Part shown: positions 33,402 through 51,878 of the stretch, one piece after another | Numbering within the stretch: the first letter of the stretch is position 1 | How the letters are laid out: each line of letters opens with the position of its first letter | Source of the DNA: Aromatoleum toluvorans | GTDB lineage: Bacteria > Pseudomonadota > Gammaproteobacteria > Burkholderiales > Rhodocyclaceae | Assembly (NCBI RefSeq): GCF_012910905.1 | Contig: NZ_WTVN01000011.1 | Span: forward strand, 53,767-117,766 | Direction: 5' to 3' | DNA length: 64,000 nucleotides | The notes under the pieces: model-generated | Database searches by the model: none | Seen by the model: only the letters and a program-made list of their open reading frames with translations | Told to the model about the DNA's origin: nothing | Program-made: the position numbers and the translations under genes

Positions 33402-33415
33402 GTAGTCTCTGCTGC

Positions 33416-33491
33416 AGGGGTATAGCTCAATTGGCAGAGCGTCGGTCTCCAAAACCGAAGGTTGGGGGTTCGATTCCCTCTGCCCCTGCCA
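33416..33491 (+). tRNA. tRNA-Trp (anticodon CCA)
   Basis: A 76-base tRNA with acceptor AGGGGTA pairing TGCCCCT (with one wobble), D-arm AGCTCAATTGGCAGAGC, anticodon CCA at 33449-33451, T-arm GGGGTTCGATTCCC and encoded CCA. It directly precedes secE. Confidence 0.95.
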
Positions 33492-33518
33492 CTCAAATTC
33501 GTGGTTCTTTCTATCTAG

Positions 33519-33866
33519 ATGGCCGATAAGATCAAGTTCGCGCTGGCTCTCGCCCTGCTTGCAGCCGGCGTCGTCGGCTTCTACCTGCTTGCCGAGCAAG
33601 CGATGGTGTTCCGCGTGCTATCGGTCCTGGCCGGTGTTGCGGCCGGAACCGCAGTTGCGTGGCAATCCGAACCCGGGCGCCGTTTCGTCGAATTTGCGCG
33701 CGAGGCAATCACCGAAGCGAAGAAAGTCGTGTGGCCGTCGCGCAAGGAAACGGTGCAGACGACCGGAATGGTGTTCGCCTTCGCCGTGGTGATGGCGGTT
33801 TTTCTGTGGCTGACTGACAAGAGCCTCGAGTGGGTCTTCTACGACCTTATCCTGGGCTGGAAGTGA
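33519..33866 (+). CDS. secE: Preprotein translocase subunit SecE
   Basis: A 115-residue inner-membrane protein of the SecYEG channel. Three hydrophobic helices are visible (about 8-24, 32-50 and 86-110), the E. coli-like three-helix form. The conserved amphipathic motif [17 protein letters not shown] precedes the last helix. ATG 33519 lies 27 bases after tRNA-Trp and has no obvious Shine-Dalgarno site. The nusG start is two bases after the stop, so the pair is coupled. Confidence 0.95.
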   Translation: MADKIKFALALALLAAGVVGFYLLAEQAMVFRVLSVLAGVAAGTAVAWQSEPGRRFVEFAREAITEAKKVVWPSRKETVQTTGMVFAFAVVMAVFLWLTDKSLEWVFYDLILGWK

Positions 33867-33868
33867 TC

Positions 33869-34402
33869 ATGACGAAGCGCTGGTACGTGGTGCATGCCTA
33901 TTCGGGCTTCGAGAAGTCTGTCCAACGCGCGCTCGTCGAGCGCATCGCGCGTGCCGGGATGCAGGATTCCTTCGGGCAGATCCTTGTTCCCGTCGAAGAA
34001 GTCATCGAGATGAAAAGCGGCCAGAAGAGCATTTCCGAACGGAAGTTCTTCCCCGGCTACGTGCTCGTCGAGATGGACATGAACGACGAGAGCTGGCATC
34101 TGGTCAAGTCGACACCCAAGGTCACCGGTTTCGTGGGCGGTACCGCCAACAAGCCGACGCCGATTTCCGAGAAGGAAGTCGAAAAGATCATGCAGCAGAT
34201 GCAGGAAGGCGTCGACAAGCCGCGTCCGAAGGTGCTGTGGGAGCTCGGCGAGGTGGTGCGCGTCAAGGAAGGTCCGTTCACCGATTTCCACGGCTCCGTG
34301 GAAGACGTCAATTACGACAAGAGCAAGCTGCGCGTGATGGTCACGATCTTCGGTCGTGCCACGCCGGTCGAACTGGATTTCAGTCAGGTCGAGAAGACCT
34401 GA
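33869..34402 (+). CDS. nusG: Transcription termination/antitermination protein NusG
   Basis: A 177-residue factor that binds RNA polymerase and links it to Rho or ribosomal protein S10. N-terminal NGN domain ([16 protein letters not shown] to about residue 115) with [10 protein letters not shown], and the C-terminal KOW domain [24 protein letters not shown] 33869 was chosen because earlier in-frame codons lie inside secE and the family starts at MTKRWYVVH. Followed by a 104-base gap with two stem-loops before rplK. Confidence 0.96.
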   Translation: MTKRWYVVHAYSGFEKSVQRALVERIARAGMQDSFGQILVPVEEVIEMKSGQKSISERKFFPGYVLVEMDMNDESWHLVKSTPKVTGFVGGTANKPTPISEKEVEKIMQQMQEGVDKPRPKVLWELGEVVRVKEGPFTDFHGSVEDVNYDKSKLRVMVTIFGRATPVELDFSQVEKT

Positions 34403-34427
34403 TGCAGGTGGGCCGCAAGGCCCGAAA

Positions 34428-34477
34428 ATGCCCGCGCAGAGCGGGCAAGAGCGAGGAGCGCCGGCAATTGCCGGCGC
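34428..34477 (+). promoter_or_regulatory. Two consecutive stem-loops between nusG and rplK
   Basis: TGCCCGC-GCAGA-GCGGGCA (34428-34446) is followed by the perfect 20-base palindrome GCGCCGGCAATTGCCGGCGC (34458-34477), ending 29 bases before rplK. Only GTTT follows. They could be a weak attenuator, or part of the leader where L1 binds to repress rplK-rplA; neither is shown. Confidence 0.4.
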
Positions 34478-34506
34478 GTTTGCACTCATAACAGGAGCTA
34501 GCCGCG

Positions 34507-34938
34507 ATGGCAAAGAAAATCATCGGCTATATCAAGCTGCAAGTGCCAGCTGGTAAGGCCAACCCCAGTCCCCCGATCGGCCCGGCGCTCGGTCAGCGTG
34601 GCCTGAACATCATGGAATTCTGCAAGGCGTTCAACGCCAAGACCCAGGGCATGGAGCCCGGTCTGCCGATTCCCGTGGTGATCACCGCCTACGCGGACAA
34701 GAGCTTCACCTTCATCATGAAGACCCCGCCCGCGACGGTCCTCATCAAGAAGGCAGCGAAGATCCAGAAGGGCTCGCCGAAGCCGCATACCGACAAGGTC
34801 GGCTCGATCACGCGTGCTCAGGTCGAAGAGATCGCCAAGGCCAAGATGCCTGACCTGACCGCAGCGAACATGGACGCCGCCGTGCGCACCATCGCCGGTT
34901 CCGCGCGCAGCATGGGTATCACGGTGGAGGGCCTCTGA
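34507..34938 (+). CDS. rplK: 50S ribosomal protein L11
   Basis: A 143-residue protein of the GTPase-associated centre. The N-terminal domain has [23 protein letters not shown] with the proline hinge that moves during factor binding; the C-terminal rRNA-binding domain contains [16 protein letters not shown] and ends [11 protein letters not shown] 34507 follows AGGAG. Only two bases separate it from rplA, the usual L11 operon pair. Confidence 0.97.
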   Translation: MAKKIIGYIKLQVPAGKANPSPPIGPALGQRGLNIMEFCKAFNAKTQGMEPGLPIPVVITAYADKSFTFIMKTPPATVLIKKAAKIQKGSPKPHTDKVGSITRAQVEEIAKAKMPDLTAANMDAAVRTIAGSARSMGITVEGL

Positions 34939-34940
34939 TC

Positions 34941-35639
34941 ATGGCGAAACTTTCGAAACGAGTTCAGGCGCTGCGCGCCAAGGTCGACCGCAACCGCGTC
35001 TATTCCGTCGCGGAGGCCCTCGCGCTGGTGAAGGACTGCGCGACCGCCAAGTTCGACGAATCGGTCGACATTTCGGTGAACCTCGGCGTCGATGCGCGCA
35101 AATCGGACCAGGTCGTGCGTGGCTCCGTCGTGCTGCCCGCTGGTACCGGCAAGACCGTGCGCGTTGCCGTGTTCGCCCAGGGCGACAAGGCTGAAGCCGC
35201 TCGCGCCGCCGGTGCCGACGTCGTCGGTTTCGACGACCTCGCCGAGCAGGTGAAGGCCGGCAATATTGATTTCGACCTCTGCATCGCCACGCCGGACGCC
35301 ATGCGCGTCGTCGGTCAGCTGGGCCAGATCCTCGGTCCGCGCGGCCTGATGCCGAACCCGAAGGTCGGCACGGTGACCATGGACGTCACTACCGCCGTCA
35401 AGAACGCCAAGGCCGGTCAGGTCCAGTACCGCACCGACAAGGCCGGCATCGTGCATGCCACGATCGGCCGTGCGTCGTTCTCGGTTGAAGCGCTGCAGCA
35501 GAACCTCGGTGCGCTGATCGAGGCGCTGCAGAAGGCCAAGCCGGCGGCTTCGAAGGGTGTTTACCTGCGCCGCGTCGCCGTGTCGAGCACCATGGGTGCC
35601 GGCGTGCGCGTCGAGCCGTCGAGCATCGTCGCAGCCTGA
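34941..35639 (+). CDS. rplA: 50S ribosomal protein L1
   Basis: A 232-residue protein of the L1 stalk, and in relatives the repressor of its own rplKA mRNA. Family signatures include [50 protein letters not shown] and the C-terminal [12 protein letters not shown]. Starts two bases after rplK. A long leader (235 bases) follows before rplJ. Confidence 0.97.
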   Translation: MAKLSKRVQALRAKVDRNRVYSVAEALALVKDCATAKFDESVDISVNLGVDARKSDQVVRGSVVLPAGTGKTVRVAVFAQGDKAEAARAAGADVVGFDDLAEQVKAGNIDFDLCIATPDAMRVVGQLGQILGPRGLMPNPKVGTVTMDVTTAVKNAKAGQVQYRTDKAGIVHATIGRASFSVEALQQNLGALIEALQKAKPAASKGVYLRRVAVSSTMGAGVRVEPSSIVAA

Positions 35640-35874
35640 TCGGGCTGCAGCAAGGAACTTTGGGACGCTCCGCCGTGCAAGCGGCGGAGCGGATCGTCAA
35701 AGACCGCAGGTGCGATCGTTTCGACGATCGTTTAAGCGTTTAAGGACGGCCTGCGCAGACGGTGTGCCCAGAACAGGATTTTGGCTGATTCGTCGGCCGC
35801 GCTCCTGATCCAGGTCGCCGTGGGTGTGAGCCGTTTTTGCGGTTCACGTGTGGACTTGAAAGGAGGAAAGACCC
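35640..35874 (+). promoter_or_regulatory. rplJ leader, probable L10-binding autoregulatory RNA
   Basis: The 235-base gap before rplJ has the features of the L10 leader. It contains a perfect 9-bp stem at 35667-35690 (GCTCCGCCG with CGGCGGAGC), the stretches AAAGACCGCAGGTGCG (35700-35715) and CTGCGCAGACGGTG (35751-35764) typical of this leader, and a last stem near 35826-35847 just before the AAAGGAGG site. In known cases the L10(L7/L12)4 complex binds here and represses rplJL. Confidence 0.7.
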
Positions 35875-36375
35875 GTGGGTCTCAATCTTGATGACAAGAA
35901 AGCCGTAGTGGCAGAGGTGTCGGCACAGGTGGCCAACGCTCAGACCATCGCGGTGGCCGAGTATCGCGGCATTGAAGTGGGTGATCTCACTGTGCTGCGT
36001 GCGAAGGCCCGCGAAGCTGGCGTGTACCTGCGTGTGCTGAAGAATACCCTGGTGCGCCGTGCGATCGCCGAAACCCCGTTCGCCGGGTTGTCGGATCAGC
36101 TGACCGGTCCGCTGATCTATGGCATTTCGGAAGATCCGGTTTCCGCAGCCAAGGTGCTGAACGACTTCGCCAAGGGCAACGACAAGCTGGTGCTCAAGGC
36201 CGGTTCCTACGCGGGCAAGACGCTCGACAAGGCCGGCGTGCAGGCGCTCGCGTCGATCCCGAGCCGCGAAGAGTTGCTCGCCGCGCTGCTGGGCGTCATG
36301 CAGGCGCCGGTTTCCGGCTTCGCTTGCGCGATGGCCGCCCTCGCCAAGAAGCGCGAGGAAGAGGCAGCTGCCTGA
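35875..36375 (+). CDS. rplJ: 50S ribosomal protein L10
   Basis: A 166-residue base protein of the L7/L12 stalk. The N-terminal RNA-binding domain ([36 protein letters not shown]) and the C-terminal helix that binds L12 dimers ([27 protein letters not shown]) are present. GTG 35875 is the start, with AAAGGAGG nine bases upstream. Probably autoregulated through the preceding leader. Confidence 0.96.
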   Translation: MGLNLDDKKAVVAEVSAQVANAQTIAVAEYRGIEVGDLTVLRAKAREAGVYLRVLKNTLVRRAIAETPFAGLSDQLTGPLIYGISEDPVSAAKVLNDFAKGNDKLVLKAGSYAGKTLDKAGVQALASIPSREELLAALLGVMQAPVSGFACAMAALAKKREEEAAA

Positions 36376-36414
36376 CCGTTTTCCGAAAAAGTTTCGATTT
36401 AGGAGTGATTTGAC

Positions 36415-36789
36415 ATGGCTATCAGCAAAGAAGACATCCTCGAAGCCGTTGGCTCGATGACCGTTATGGAACTGAACGACCTCGTGAAGGCGTTCGAAGA
36501 GAAGTTTGGCGTTTCCGCTGCCGCGATGGCGGTTGCTGCCCCGGCTGGCGGCGCTGCCGCTCCGGCCGCCGAAGAGAAGACCGAATTCGACGTCGTGCTG
36601 CTCGCGGCCGGCGAGAAGAAGGTCGAGGTCATCAAGGTCGTGCGCGCTGCTACCGGCCTGGGCCTGAAGGAAGCCAAGGACCTCGTCGACGGCGCACCGA
36701 AGACGGTCAAGGAAGGCGCACCGAAGGCCGACGCCGAAGCGATCAAGAAGCAGCTCGAAGACGCTGGCGCGAAGGTCGAGATCAAGTAA
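36415..36789 (+). CDS. rplL: 50S ribosomal protein L7/L12
   Basis: A 124-residue acidic stalk protein that recruits translation GTPases. Dimerisation N-terminus (1-33), an Ala/Pro-rich flexible hinge ([16 protein letters not shown]), and the C-terminal domain with [28 protein letters not shown], quoted here in part. ATG 36415 follows AGGAG. A strong stem-loop follows the gene before rpoB. Confidence 0.97.
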   Translation: MAISKEDILEAVGSMTVMELNDLVKAFEEKFGVSAAAMAVAAPAGGAAAPAAEEKTEFDVVLLAAGEKKVEVIKVVRAATGLGLKEAKDLVDGAPKTVKEGAPKADAEAIKKQLEDAGAKVEIK

Positions 36790-36806
36790 TACCGAGTTGT
36801 CTCTCG

Positions 36807-36837
36807 GGGCTGGCGCTCGTTCGGGCGCCAGCCCTTT
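36807..36837 (+). terminator. rplL-rpoB attenuator hairpin
   Basis: GGGCTGGCGC pairs perfectly with GCGCCAGCCC around an eight-base loop, then TTT. It lies 17 bases after rplL and 130 before rpoB, the same place as the partial terminator that sets the ratio of ribosomal proteins to polymerase in E. coli. The short T-run fits partial read-through. Confidence 0.75.
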
Positions 36838-36966
36838 CGTGCTTTGTAAATCCAAGAAGGCAGAACCCAGCGCGAGATATGGTGTCTACGAACCTATCGC
36901 CTGGCCCGAACTCCTCGGGGCGCTGTGTTCTGTCTCTTTGACGTCCGACCTCTACCCGGAGCATCC

Positions 36967-41100
<4,134 letters not shown>

Positions 41101-41141
41101 ACCGGGTGAATGCCCATAAAGCCACCCGGACGGAGTGATTA

Positions 41142-45364
<4,223 letters not shown>

Positions 45365-45368
<4 letters not shown>

Positions 45369-45394
45369 CTTTCGCTGGCCTGTCGGGATAACAT
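45365..45394 (+). promoter_or_regulatory. Promoter of the str operon, overlapping the rpoC stop
   Basis: TTGACT (45365-45370), an 18-base spacer and TAACAT (45389-45394). The -35 box overlaps the rpoC stop codon. The -10 lies in an imperfect stem (GGCC...GGCC with CGGGA/TCCGG) followed by TCTTTTT, so the same segment could end rpoBC transcripts. A second TATAAT at 45478-45483 lies close to rpsL but lacks a -35 at proper distance. Confidence 0.6.
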
Positions 45395-45499
45395 CCGGCC
45401 TCTTTTTGTGGACTGACCAATCGTAGTCAGCCTCAGCCGGAATCAACCGCCCGGGGCGGCCTTTGGGGCTGCCTCGGTATAATGGAAAATTCTCAAGCT

Positions 45500-45877
45500 A
45501 TGCCAACAATTAATCAGCTCGTCCGCAAGCCCCGGCAACTTGCAGTCGTAAAGAGCAAAGTGCCGGCGCTCGACGCCTGCCCGCAGAAGCGAGGCGTCTG
45601 CACCCGCGTCTACACCACGACGCCGAAGAAGCCGAACTCCGCGCTGCGTAAGGTGGCCAAGGTTCGTCTGACCAACGGTTTCGAAGTGATCTCCTACATC
45701 GGTGGTGAGGGTCACAACCTTCAGGAGCACTCCGTGGTCCTGATCCGCGGTGGTCGTGTGAAGGACTTGCCGGGTGTGCGCTATCACATCGTGCGCGGCT
45801 CACTTGACCTTCAGGGTGTCAAGGATCGTAAGCAGTCGCGTTCGAAGTACGGCGCGAAGCGTCCGAAGAAATCCTAA
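45500..45877 (+). CDS. rpsL: 30S ribosomal protein S12
   Basis: A 125-residue decoding-centre protein. [10 protein letters not shown] is the canonical start (45500), although an in-frame ATG exists at 45482. The [16 protein letters not shown] and [17 protein letters not shown] segments carry the two conserved lysines of the decoding loops, unchanged. First gene of the str operon with rpsG, fusA and tuf. Its Shine-Dalgarno site is weak. Confidence 0.97.
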   Translation: MPTINQLVRKPRQLAVVKSKVPALDACPQKRGVCTRVYTTTPKKPNSALRKVAKVRLTNGFEVISYIGGEGHNLQEHSVVLIRGGRVKDLPGVRYHIVRGSLDLQGVKDRKQSRSKYGAKRPKKS

Positions 45878-45909
45878 TTGTCGGCATTCAGAAATAGCTA
45901 GAGGTTGTC

Positions 45910-46380
45910 ATGCCCCGTCGTCGCGAAGTACCCAAGCGTGAAATTCTGCCGGATCCGAAGTTCGGTTCGCAGGATGTTTCCAAGTTCATCAACGTGATCA
46001 TGCAGTCCGGCAAGAAGTCCGTTGCCGAGCGTATCGTCTATGGCGCGTTCGAACATATCTCGGGCAAGGCTGGCAAGGATCCGCTCGAGGTCTTCTCGTC
46101 GGCCGTTGCGAACGTCAAGCCGGTGGTCGAGGTCAAGAGTCGCCGCGTCGGTGGCGCGAACTACCAGGTTCCTGTCGAAGTGCGTCCGTCGCGCCGAATG
46201 GCGCTGTCGATGCGCTGGCTGCGCGAAGCCGCCCGCAAGCGCGCCGAGAAGTCGATGGCCCAGCGTCTGGCTGGTGAGCTCCTCGAGGCTGCGGAAGGTC
46301 GCGGCTCTGCGATGAAGAAGCGCGAAGAAGTGCATCGCATGGCCGAGGCAAACAAGGCCTTCTCGCACTACCGCTTCTGA
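45910..46380 (+). CDS. rpsG: 30S ribosomal protein S7
   Basis: A 156-residue 16S rRNA-binding protein that nucleates the small-subunit head. [20 protein letters not shown] start, [16 protein letters not shown] central motif and the [16 protein letters not shown]-terminus are all standard. ATG 45910, 32 bases after rpsL with AGAGGTTG upstream. In E. coli S7 represses this operon by binding the rpsL-rpsG gap; here that gap is short. Confidence 0.97.
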   Translation: MPRRREVPKREILPDPKFGSQDVSKFINVIMQSGKKSVAERIVYGAFEHISGKAGKDPLEVFSSAVANVKPVVEVKSRRVGGANYQVPVEVRPSRRMALSMRWLREAARKRAEKSMAQRLAGELLEAAEGRGSAMKKREEVHRMAEANKAFSHYRF

Positions 46381-46399
46381 GAAGTTTAAGGCGGCGGTT

Positions 46400-46430
46400 A
46401 ATCGGGCCCTGGCAAGGGCTCGATTGTTTT
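46400..46430 (+). terminator. Hairpin between rpsG and fusA
   Basis: AATCGGGCCCT and AGGGCTCGATT form an 11-bp stem with one wobble pair and a GGCA loop, followed by GTTTT. It is 19 bases after rpsG. The T-run is short, so it is best read as an attenuator lowering fusA-tuf expression or as a processing stem. Confidence 0.5.
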
Positions 46431-46487
46431 GTAATACGACACTTGGACTTTCGCGCCCTGCGCGAATTCTGGAAGGCAGGATAAACC

Positions 46488-48587
46488 GTGGCTCGCAAGA
46501 CTCCCATTGAGCGCTACCGCAACATCGGTATCTCGGCTCACATCGACGCCGGCAAGACAACGACGACCGAGCGCATTCTTTTTTACACCGGTGTTAACCA
46601 CAAGATCGGTGAAGTCCATGATGGCGCGGCGACCATGGACTGGATGGAGCAGGAGCAGGAGCGGGGTATCACGATTACCTCGGCCGCAACGACCTGCTTC
46701 TGGAAGGGAATGGATCTGTCGTTCCCCGAGCATCGCTTCAACATCATCGACACCCCGGGGCACGTCGACTTCACGATCGAGGTCGAGCGTTCGATGCGCG
46801 TGCTTGATGGTGCCTGCATGGTCTACTGCGCGGTCGGCGGCGTTCAGCCGCAATCGGAAACCGTGTGGCGTCAGGCGACCAAGTACAAGGTGCCTCGTCT
46901 TGCGTTCGTGAACAAGATGGACCGTCAGGGCGCGAACTTCTTCAAGGTGTACGAGCAGATGCGTACCCGCCTCAAGGCGAACCCGGTGCCGATCGTGATT
47001 CCGATCGGTGCTGAGGAGTCCTTCGCGGGTGTGGTCGATCTCGCCCGGATGAAGGCGATCTACTGGGACGAAGCCAGCCAGGGCATGAAGTTCGAGTATC
47101 GCGATATTCCCGCCGAACTGCAGGCCGATGCTGCCGAGTGGCGTGAGAAGATGGTCGAGGCCGCGGCCGAAGCCAGCGAAGATCTGATGAATGAATATCT
47201 CGAGAACGGTGATCTGCCGATCGAGAAGATCAACGCCGGTCTGCGTCTTCGCACCATCGCGTGCGAAATCCAGCCGATGCTATGCGGCACTGCGTTCAAG
47301 AACAAGGGTGTGCAGCGCATGCTCGACGCCGTCATCGAATTGCTGCCGTCCCCGGTCGATATCCCGCCGGTCGCCGGTGTGGACGACGACGATCAGCCGG
47401 TGTCGCGCAAGGCCGATGATGCAGAAAAGTTCTCGGCGCTCGCATTCAAGCTGATGACCGACCCGTTTGTCGGCCAGCTGACCTTCGTGCGCGTCTACTC
47501 CGGCGTTCTGCAGTCGGGCGAAACCGTGCTGAACTCGGTCAAGAACAAGAAGGAGCGCATCGGCCGCATTCTCCAGATGCACGCCAACGAGCGTCAGGAG
47601 ATCAAGGAGGTTCTCGCGGGTGACATCGCTGCTTGCGTGGGTCTGAAGGAAGTGACCACGGGCGAGACGCTGTGCGATCCGAGCGCGCCGATCATCCTCG
47701 AGCGCATGGTCTTCCCGGATCCGGTGATTCACGTGGCCGTCGAGCCGAAGACCAAGAGCGACCAGGAAAAGATGGGTATCGCACTGGGTCGCCTGGCTGC
47801 CGAGGATCCGTCCTTCCGCGTGCGTACCGACGAGGAATCCGGTCAGACGATCATCTCGGGTATGGGCGAGCTGCACCTCGAGATCATCGTCGACCGCATG
47901 AAGCGCGAATTCAACGTCGAGGCGAACGTCGGTGCCCCGCAGGTTGCCTACCGCGAAGCGATCCGCAAGGCGGTCGAGCAGGAAGGCAAGTTCGTCAAGC
48001 AGTCCGGCGGTCGCGGCCAGTTCGGTCACGTGTGGATCAAGCTCGAGCCGAACGAAGCCGGCAAGGGCTACGAATTCGTGGATGCGATCAAGGGCGGTGT
48101 GGTTCCGCGCGAATACATCCCGGCGGTCGACAAGGGTCTTCAAGAAACGTTGCCGAACGGCGTGCTGGCTGGCTTCCCGGTGGTCGACGTGAAGGTCACC
48201 CTGTTCGACGGCTCGTACCACGATGTTGACTCGAACGAAAACGCGTTCAAGATGGCCGCGTCGATGGCGTTCAAGGACGCGATGCGCAAGGCTAGTCCGG
48301 TGCTGCTCGAGCCGATGATGGCGGTGGTTGTCGAGACGCCCGAGGATTACATGGGTAACGTCATGGGCGACCTTTCCGGTCGTCGCGGCATCGTTCAGGG
48401 TATGGACGACCTGCCTGGCGGCATGAAGGAAGTGAAGGCCGAAGTGCCGCTGGCCGAGATGTTCGGCTACGCGACGCAGCTGCGTTCGCTTACGCAGGGT
48501 CGCGCAACGTACTCGATGGAATTCAAGCACTACTCCGAGGCGCCGAAGAGCGTTGCGGAGGCGGTGATCAGCAATCGTAGCAAGTAA
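46488..48587 (+). CDS. fusA: Elongation factor G
   Basis: A 699-residue translocation GTPase. G motifs: [14 protein letters not shown] (17-30), the switch [26 protein letters not shown]; then domains II-V with [14 protein letters not shown] and the C-terminal [14 protein letters not shown]. Start is GTG 46488 preceded by GGCAGGA. 25 bases upstream of the second tuf gene, as in the classical str operon. Confidence 0.98.
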   Translation: MARKTPIERYRNIGISAHIDAGKTTTTERILFYTGVNHKIGEVHDGAATMDWMEQEQERGITITSAATTCFWKGMDLSFPEHRFNIIDTPGHVDFTIEVERSMRVLDGACMVYCAVGGVQPQSETVWRQATKYKVPRLAFVNKMDRQGANFFKVYEQMRTRLKANPVPIVIPIGAEESFAGVVDLARMKAIYWDEASQGMKFEYRDIPAELQADAAEWREKMVEAAAEASEDLMNEYLENGDLPIEKINAGLRLRTIACEIQPMLCGTAFKNKGVQRMLDAVIELLPSPVDIPPVAGVDDDDQPVSRKADDAEKFSALAFKLMTDPFVGQLTFVRVYSGVLQSGETVLNSVKNKKERIGRILQMHANERQEIKEVLAGDIAACVGLKEVTTGETLCDPSAPIILERMVFPDPVIHVAVEPKTKSDQEKMGIALGRLAAEDPSFRVRTDEESGQTIISGMGELHLEIIVDRMKREFNVEANVGAPQVAYREAIRKAVEQEGKFVKQSGGRGQFGHVWIKLEPNEAGKGYEFVDAIKGGVVPREYIPAVDKGLQETLPNGVLAGFPVVDVKVTLFDGSYHDVDSNENAFKMAASMAFKDAMRKASPVLLEPMMAVVVETPEDYMGNVMGDLSGRRGIVQGMDDLPGGMKEVKAEVPLAEMFGYATQLRSLTQGRATYSMEFKHYSEAPKSVAEAVISNRSK

Positions 48588-48612
48588 TAGAACTCAAGCG
48601 AGGATTCTCACA

Positions 48613-49803
48613 ATGGCAAAAGGCAAGTTTGAGCGGACGAAACCGCACGTAAACGTTGGGACGATCGGCCACGTTGACCATGGCAAGACGACCCTGACCG
48701 CGGCGATCACGACGATCCTGTCGACGAAGTTCGGCGGCGAGGCGAAGGCCTACGACCAGATCGACGCGGCGCCGGAAGAAAAGGCGCGCGGCATCACGAT
48801 CAACACCGCGCACGTCGAGTACGAAACCGCGACCCGTCACTACGCCCACGTCGACTGCCCGGGCCACGCCGACTATGTGAAGAACATGATCACCGGCGCC
48901 GCGCAGATGGACGGCGCGATCCTGGTCGTGTCGGCCGCCGACGGCCCGATGCCGCAGACCCGCGAGCACATCCTGCTCGCCCGTCAGGTCGGCGTGCCGT
49001 ACATCATCGTGTTCATGAACAAGTGCGACATGGTCGACGATGCCGAGCTGCTCGAGCTCGTCGAGATGGAAGTGCGCGAACTGTTGTCGAAGTACGACTT
49101 CCCTGGCGACGACATTCCCATCGTCAAGGGCTCGGCGCTGAAGGCGATCGAAGGCGACAAGAGCGACCTGGGCGAAGGTGCGATCATGGCGCTGGCCGAT
49201 GCGCTCGACTCGTACATCCCGACCCCGGAGCGTGCGATCGACAAGCCCTTCCTGCTGCCGATCGAAGACGTGTTCTCGATCTCGGGCCGCGGCACCGTCG
49301 TGACCGGTCGTGTCGAGCGTGGCATCGTCAAGGTTGGTGAAGAAGTCGAAATCGTCGGCATCAAGCCCACGGTCAAGACCATCTGCACCGGCGTCGAAAT
49401 GTTCCGCAAGCTGCTTGACCAGGGGCAGGCGGGCGACAACGTCGGCGTGCTGCTGCGCGGCACCAAGCGTGAAGACGTCGAGCGTGGTCAGGTCCTGTGC
49501 AAGCCGGGTTCGATCAAGCCGCACACCCACTTCACGGGTGAAGTGTACGTGCTGTCGAAGGAAGAGGGTGGTCGTCACACCCCGTTCTTCAACAACTACC
49601 GTCCGCAGTTCTACTTCCGTACGACCGACGTGACTGGTTCGATCGCGCTGCCGGAAGGCACCGAGATGGTCATGCCGGGCGACAACGTGTCGATCACGGT
49701 GAAGCTGCTGGCACCGATCGCCATGGAAGAAGGTCTGCGCTTCGCGATCCGCGAAGGTGGTCGTACCGTCGGCGCCGGTGTCGTCGCCAAGATCATCGAG
49801 TAA
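48613..49803 (+). CDS. tufA: Elongation factor Tu (copy 2)
   Basis: A 396-residue protein identical in sequence to the product at 32152. DNA identity stays near 99 per cent across the coding region, with about 13 synonymous differences, several of them in the first five codons; the flanks are unrelated. This pattern points to ongoing gene conversion. ATG 48613 follows GCGAGGA. Last gene of the str operon; a strong terminator follows. Confidence 0.98.
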   Translation: MAKGKFERTKPHVNVGTIGHVDHGKTTLTAAITTILSTKFGGEAKAYDQIDAAPEEKARGITINTAHVEYETATRHYAHVDCPGHADYVKNMITGAAQMDGAILVVSAADGPMPQTREHILLARQVGVPYIIVFMNKCDMVDDAELLELVEMEVRELLSKYDFPGDDIPIVKGSALKAIEGDKSDLGEGAIMALADALDSYIPTPERAIDKPFLLPIEDVFSISGRGTVVTGRVERGIVKVGEEVEIVGIKPTVKTICTGVEMFRKLLDQGQAGDNVGVLLRGTKREDVERGQVLCKPGSIKPHTHFTGEVYVLSKEEGGRHTPFFNNYRPQFYFRTTDVTGSIALPEGTEMVMPGDNVSITVKLLAPIAMEEGLRFAIREGGRTVGAGVVAKIIE

Positions 49804-49819
49804 TCGTTTCGACTAATCT

Positions 49820-49848
49820 CCCCGGGGTCACTCGCCCCGGGGTTTTTT
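49820..49848 (+). terminator. Intrinsic terminator of the str operon
   Basis: CCCCGGGG-TCACTCG-CCCCGGGG followed by six T. It starts 17 bases after tufA. The arms are self-complementary, giving a strong stem. It is 21 bases ahead of rpsJ, so rpsJ transcription relies on read-through or a promoter not recognised here. Confidence 0.9.
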
Positions 49849-49868
49849 GCTCTTTTAAGGACTGCAAC

Positions 49869-50180
49869 ATGCAAAACCAGAAGATTCGTATCCGTCTGAA
49901 GGCATTCGACTACCGTCTGATCGATCAGTCGGCCCTCGAGATCGTCGATACCGCCAAGCGTACCGGTGCTGTCGTTCGTGGCCCCGTGCCGCTGCCCACC
50001 CGCATCGAGCGCTTCGACCTTCTGCGTTCGCCGCACGTCAACAAGACCTCGCGCGACCAGTTCGAAATTCGCACCCACCAGCGTCTGATGGACATCATCG
50101 ATCCGACCGACAAGACGGTCGACGCACTGATGAAGCTGGATCTGCCTGCGGGTGTCGACGTCGAGATCAAGCTGCAGTAA
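49869..50180 (+). CDS. rpsJ: 30S ribosomal protein S10
   Basis: A 103-residue protein that is both a small-subunit component and NusE, the partner of NusB/NusG in antitermination. Standard sequence: [29 protein letters not shown] and [23 protein letters not shown] 49869 follows AAGGACTG. A promoter and hairpin lie between it and rplC. Confidence 0.97.
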   Translation: MQNQKIRIRLKAFDYRLIDQSALEIVDTAKRTGAVVRGPVPLPTRIERFDLLRSPHVNKTSRDQFEIRTHQRLMDIIDPTDKTVDALMKLDLPAGVDVEIKLQ

Positions 50181-50190
50181 TCTCCCGCGC

Positions 50191-50220
50191 TTGCGGAAGT
50201 TTCAAAGAGGCCGGTATAAT
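50191..50220 (+). promoter_or_regulatory. Promoter with -10 box in a hairpin loop, before rplC
   Basis: TTGCGG (50191-50196), an 18-base spacer and a consensus TATAAT (50215-50220). The TATAAT box is the exact loop of a 7-bp hairpin AGGCCGG-TATAAT-CCGGCCT (50208-50227). Start would fall about 70 bases ahead of rplC. Confidence 0.6.
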
Positions 50221-50294
50221 CCGGCCTTTGCGTCTTTTGGCGCAATTCATGTGATAGGGCCCGGTCAATCGTAACCGGGGATCAGGAGAAGAAA

Positions 50295-50939
50295 ATGAGT
50301 CTAGGCCTTGTAGGACGCAAGGTTGGCATGACTCGCATTTTCGCTGAGGACGGTCGTAGCGTCCCGGTGACGGTGCTTGATGTTGCCAACAACCGCGTTA
50401 CCCAAGTCAAGACGCCTGAAAACGACGGCTATGCCGCGGTTCAGGTGGCTTTCGGCAAGCGCCGTGCGAGTCGCGTCAACAAAGCGCTCGCCGGGCATCT
50501 CGCCAAGGCTGGCGTCGAAGCCGGTCACACCCTCCGCGAATTCACCGTCGAGCCGGCGCAGTTGGCCAGTCTCAAGGCGGGTGACGTGATCAGCGTGGAG
50601 CTCTTTGCGGTCGGGCAGAAGGTCGATGTGACCGGTACGTCGATCGGCAAGGGCTTTTCGGGTGTCATCAAGCGTCACAACTTCTCGTCGAACCGCGCGT
50701 CGCACGGTAACTCGGTGTCGCACAACGCGCCGGGCTCGATCGGTATGGCGCAGGACCCGGGTCGTGTTTTTCCGGGTAAGCGGATGGCTGGTCAGTATGG
50801 CAACGTGACCCGCACGACGCAGAGCCTCGAGGTGGTTCGTGTCGATGTTGAGCGTCAGTTGCTCCTGGTCAAGGGGGCTGTTCCTGGGTCCAAGGGTGGC
50901 GACGTGATCGTTCGTCCCGCGGTCAAGGCCCGTGGCTGA
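50295..50939 (+). CDS. rplC: 50S ribosomal protein L3
   Basis: A 214-residue early assembly protein whose extended loop reaches toward the peptidyl-transferase centre. [16 protein letters not shown] start, the loop [21 protein letters not shown] (quoted in pieces) containing the conserved Gln in [18 protein letters not shown] that is a methylation target in relatives. ATG 50295 follows AGGAGAAG. Heads the main S10 operon block. Confidence 0.97.
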   Translation: MSLGLVGRKVGMTRIFAEDGRSVPVTVLDVANNRVTQVKTPENDGYAAVQVAFGKRRASRVNKALAGHLAKAGVEAGHTLREFTVEPAQLASLKAGDVISVELFAVGQKVDVTGTSIGKGFSGVIKRHNFSSNRASHGNSVSHNAPGSIGMAQDPGRVFPGKRMAGQYGNVTRTTQSLEVVRVDVERQLLLVKGAVPGSKGGDVIVRPAVKARG

Positions 50940-50950
50940 GCGAGGACGTG

Positions 50951-51571
50951 ATGGAACTTAAACTATTGAACGATCAGGGTGTGCAGGCGGCGACGCTGCA
51001 GGCTTCTGATGCGCTGTTCGGGCGCGACTACAACGAGGCGCTGATTCACCAGGTCGTCGTTGCCTACATGGCGAACGCGCGCTCGGGCGACCGTGCGCAG
51101 AAGGGTCGCTCCGAAATTGCCAAGTCGACCCGCAAGCCGTGGCGCCAGAAGGGTACCGGTCGCGCGCGTGCCGGTAGGGCGTCGAGTCCGCTGTGGCGTG
51201 GTGGTGGTCGGATCTTCGCGAATTCGCCGGACGAGAACTTCACCCAGAAACTGAATCGCAAGATGTATCGTGCTGGCGTCGCGTCGATCCTGTCGCAGCT
51301 CGCTCGCGAGGATCGTCTGGCGGTGGTCGAGAATTTCAGCGTCGAAGCGCCGAAAACCAAGCTTCTGTCGCAGAAGCTGAAAGGTATGGGGCTGGACTCC
51401 GTGCTCGTGATCACGGATCAGTTCGACGAGAACCTGTTCCTGTCGTCGCGCAACCTGCACAAGGTGCTGGTGCTCGAGGTCAGTGAGACGGATCCGGTGT
51501 CCCTGGTGCACTACGATCGCGTGATCGTGACCAAGGGTGCGCTGGCCAAGATGGAGGAGGCCTGGCAATGA
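50951..51571 (+). CDS. rplD: 50S ribosomal protein L4
   Basis: A 206-residue exit-tunnel protein, in E. coli also the repressor of the S10 operon. The extended loop [19 protein letters not shown] is intact with its conserved tunnel-lining residues. GTG 50948 and ATG 50951 are adjacent; ATG was preferred because GAGGA is then at better spacing and the family starts MELKLL. Overlaps rplW by four bases. Confidence 0.96.
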   Translation: MELKLLNDQGVQAATLQASDALFGRDYNEALIHQVVVAYMANARSGDRAQKGRSEIAKSTRKPWRQKGTGRARAGRASSPLWRGGGRIFANSPDENFTQKLNRKMYRAGVASILSQLAREDRLAVVENFSVEAPKTKLLSQKLKGMGLDSVLVITDQFDENLFLSSRNLHKVLVLEVSETDPVSLVHYDRVIVTKGALAKMEEAWQ

Positions 51572-51873
51572 GCGGATTTAGCCAAGAGCGTCTGATGCAG
51601 GTGCTGCTCGCGCCCCAGATCTCCGAAAAGGCAACGTATGTTGCCGACAAGAACGAGCAGGTCGTGTTCAAGGTTGCGTCGTGCGCAACGAAGCCTGAAG
51701 TGAAGGCTGCGGTCGAGCTGCTGTTCAAGGTCGAGGTCAAGTCGGTCCAGATCGCGAACGTGAAGGGCAAAGTCAAGCGCTTCGGCAAGACGATGGGGCG
51801 TCGCAAGGGCTGGAAGAAAGCCTTTGTGTGCCTGAAGCCGGGCCAGGAAATCAACTTCGCGGCCGGGGAGTAA
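51568..51873 (+). CDS. rplW: 50S ribosomal protein L23
   Basis: A 101-residue protein at the tunnel exit, docking site for trigger factor and [25 protein letters not shown] and the loop [21 protein letters not shown] are typical. Its ATG overlaps the rplD stop (ATGA), indicating coupled translation. Confidence 0.96.
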   Translation: MSGFSQERLMQVLLAPQISEKATYVADKNEQVVFKVASCATKPEVKAAVELLFKVEVKSVQIANVKGKVKRFGKTMGRRKGWKKAFVCLKPGQEINFAAGE

Positions 51874-51878
51874 TAGTC

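Noticed and set aside
45478..45483. TATAAT just upstream of rpsL as the main promoter
   Set aside because: No -35 element lies 16-18 bases upstream, and transcripts would have almost no leader; TTGACT-18-TAACAT at 45365 is better.
48613..49803. Possible assembly duplication of the tuf gene
   Set aside because: The copies have different flanks, each in its classical operon position, and scattered synonymous differences, so both are real.
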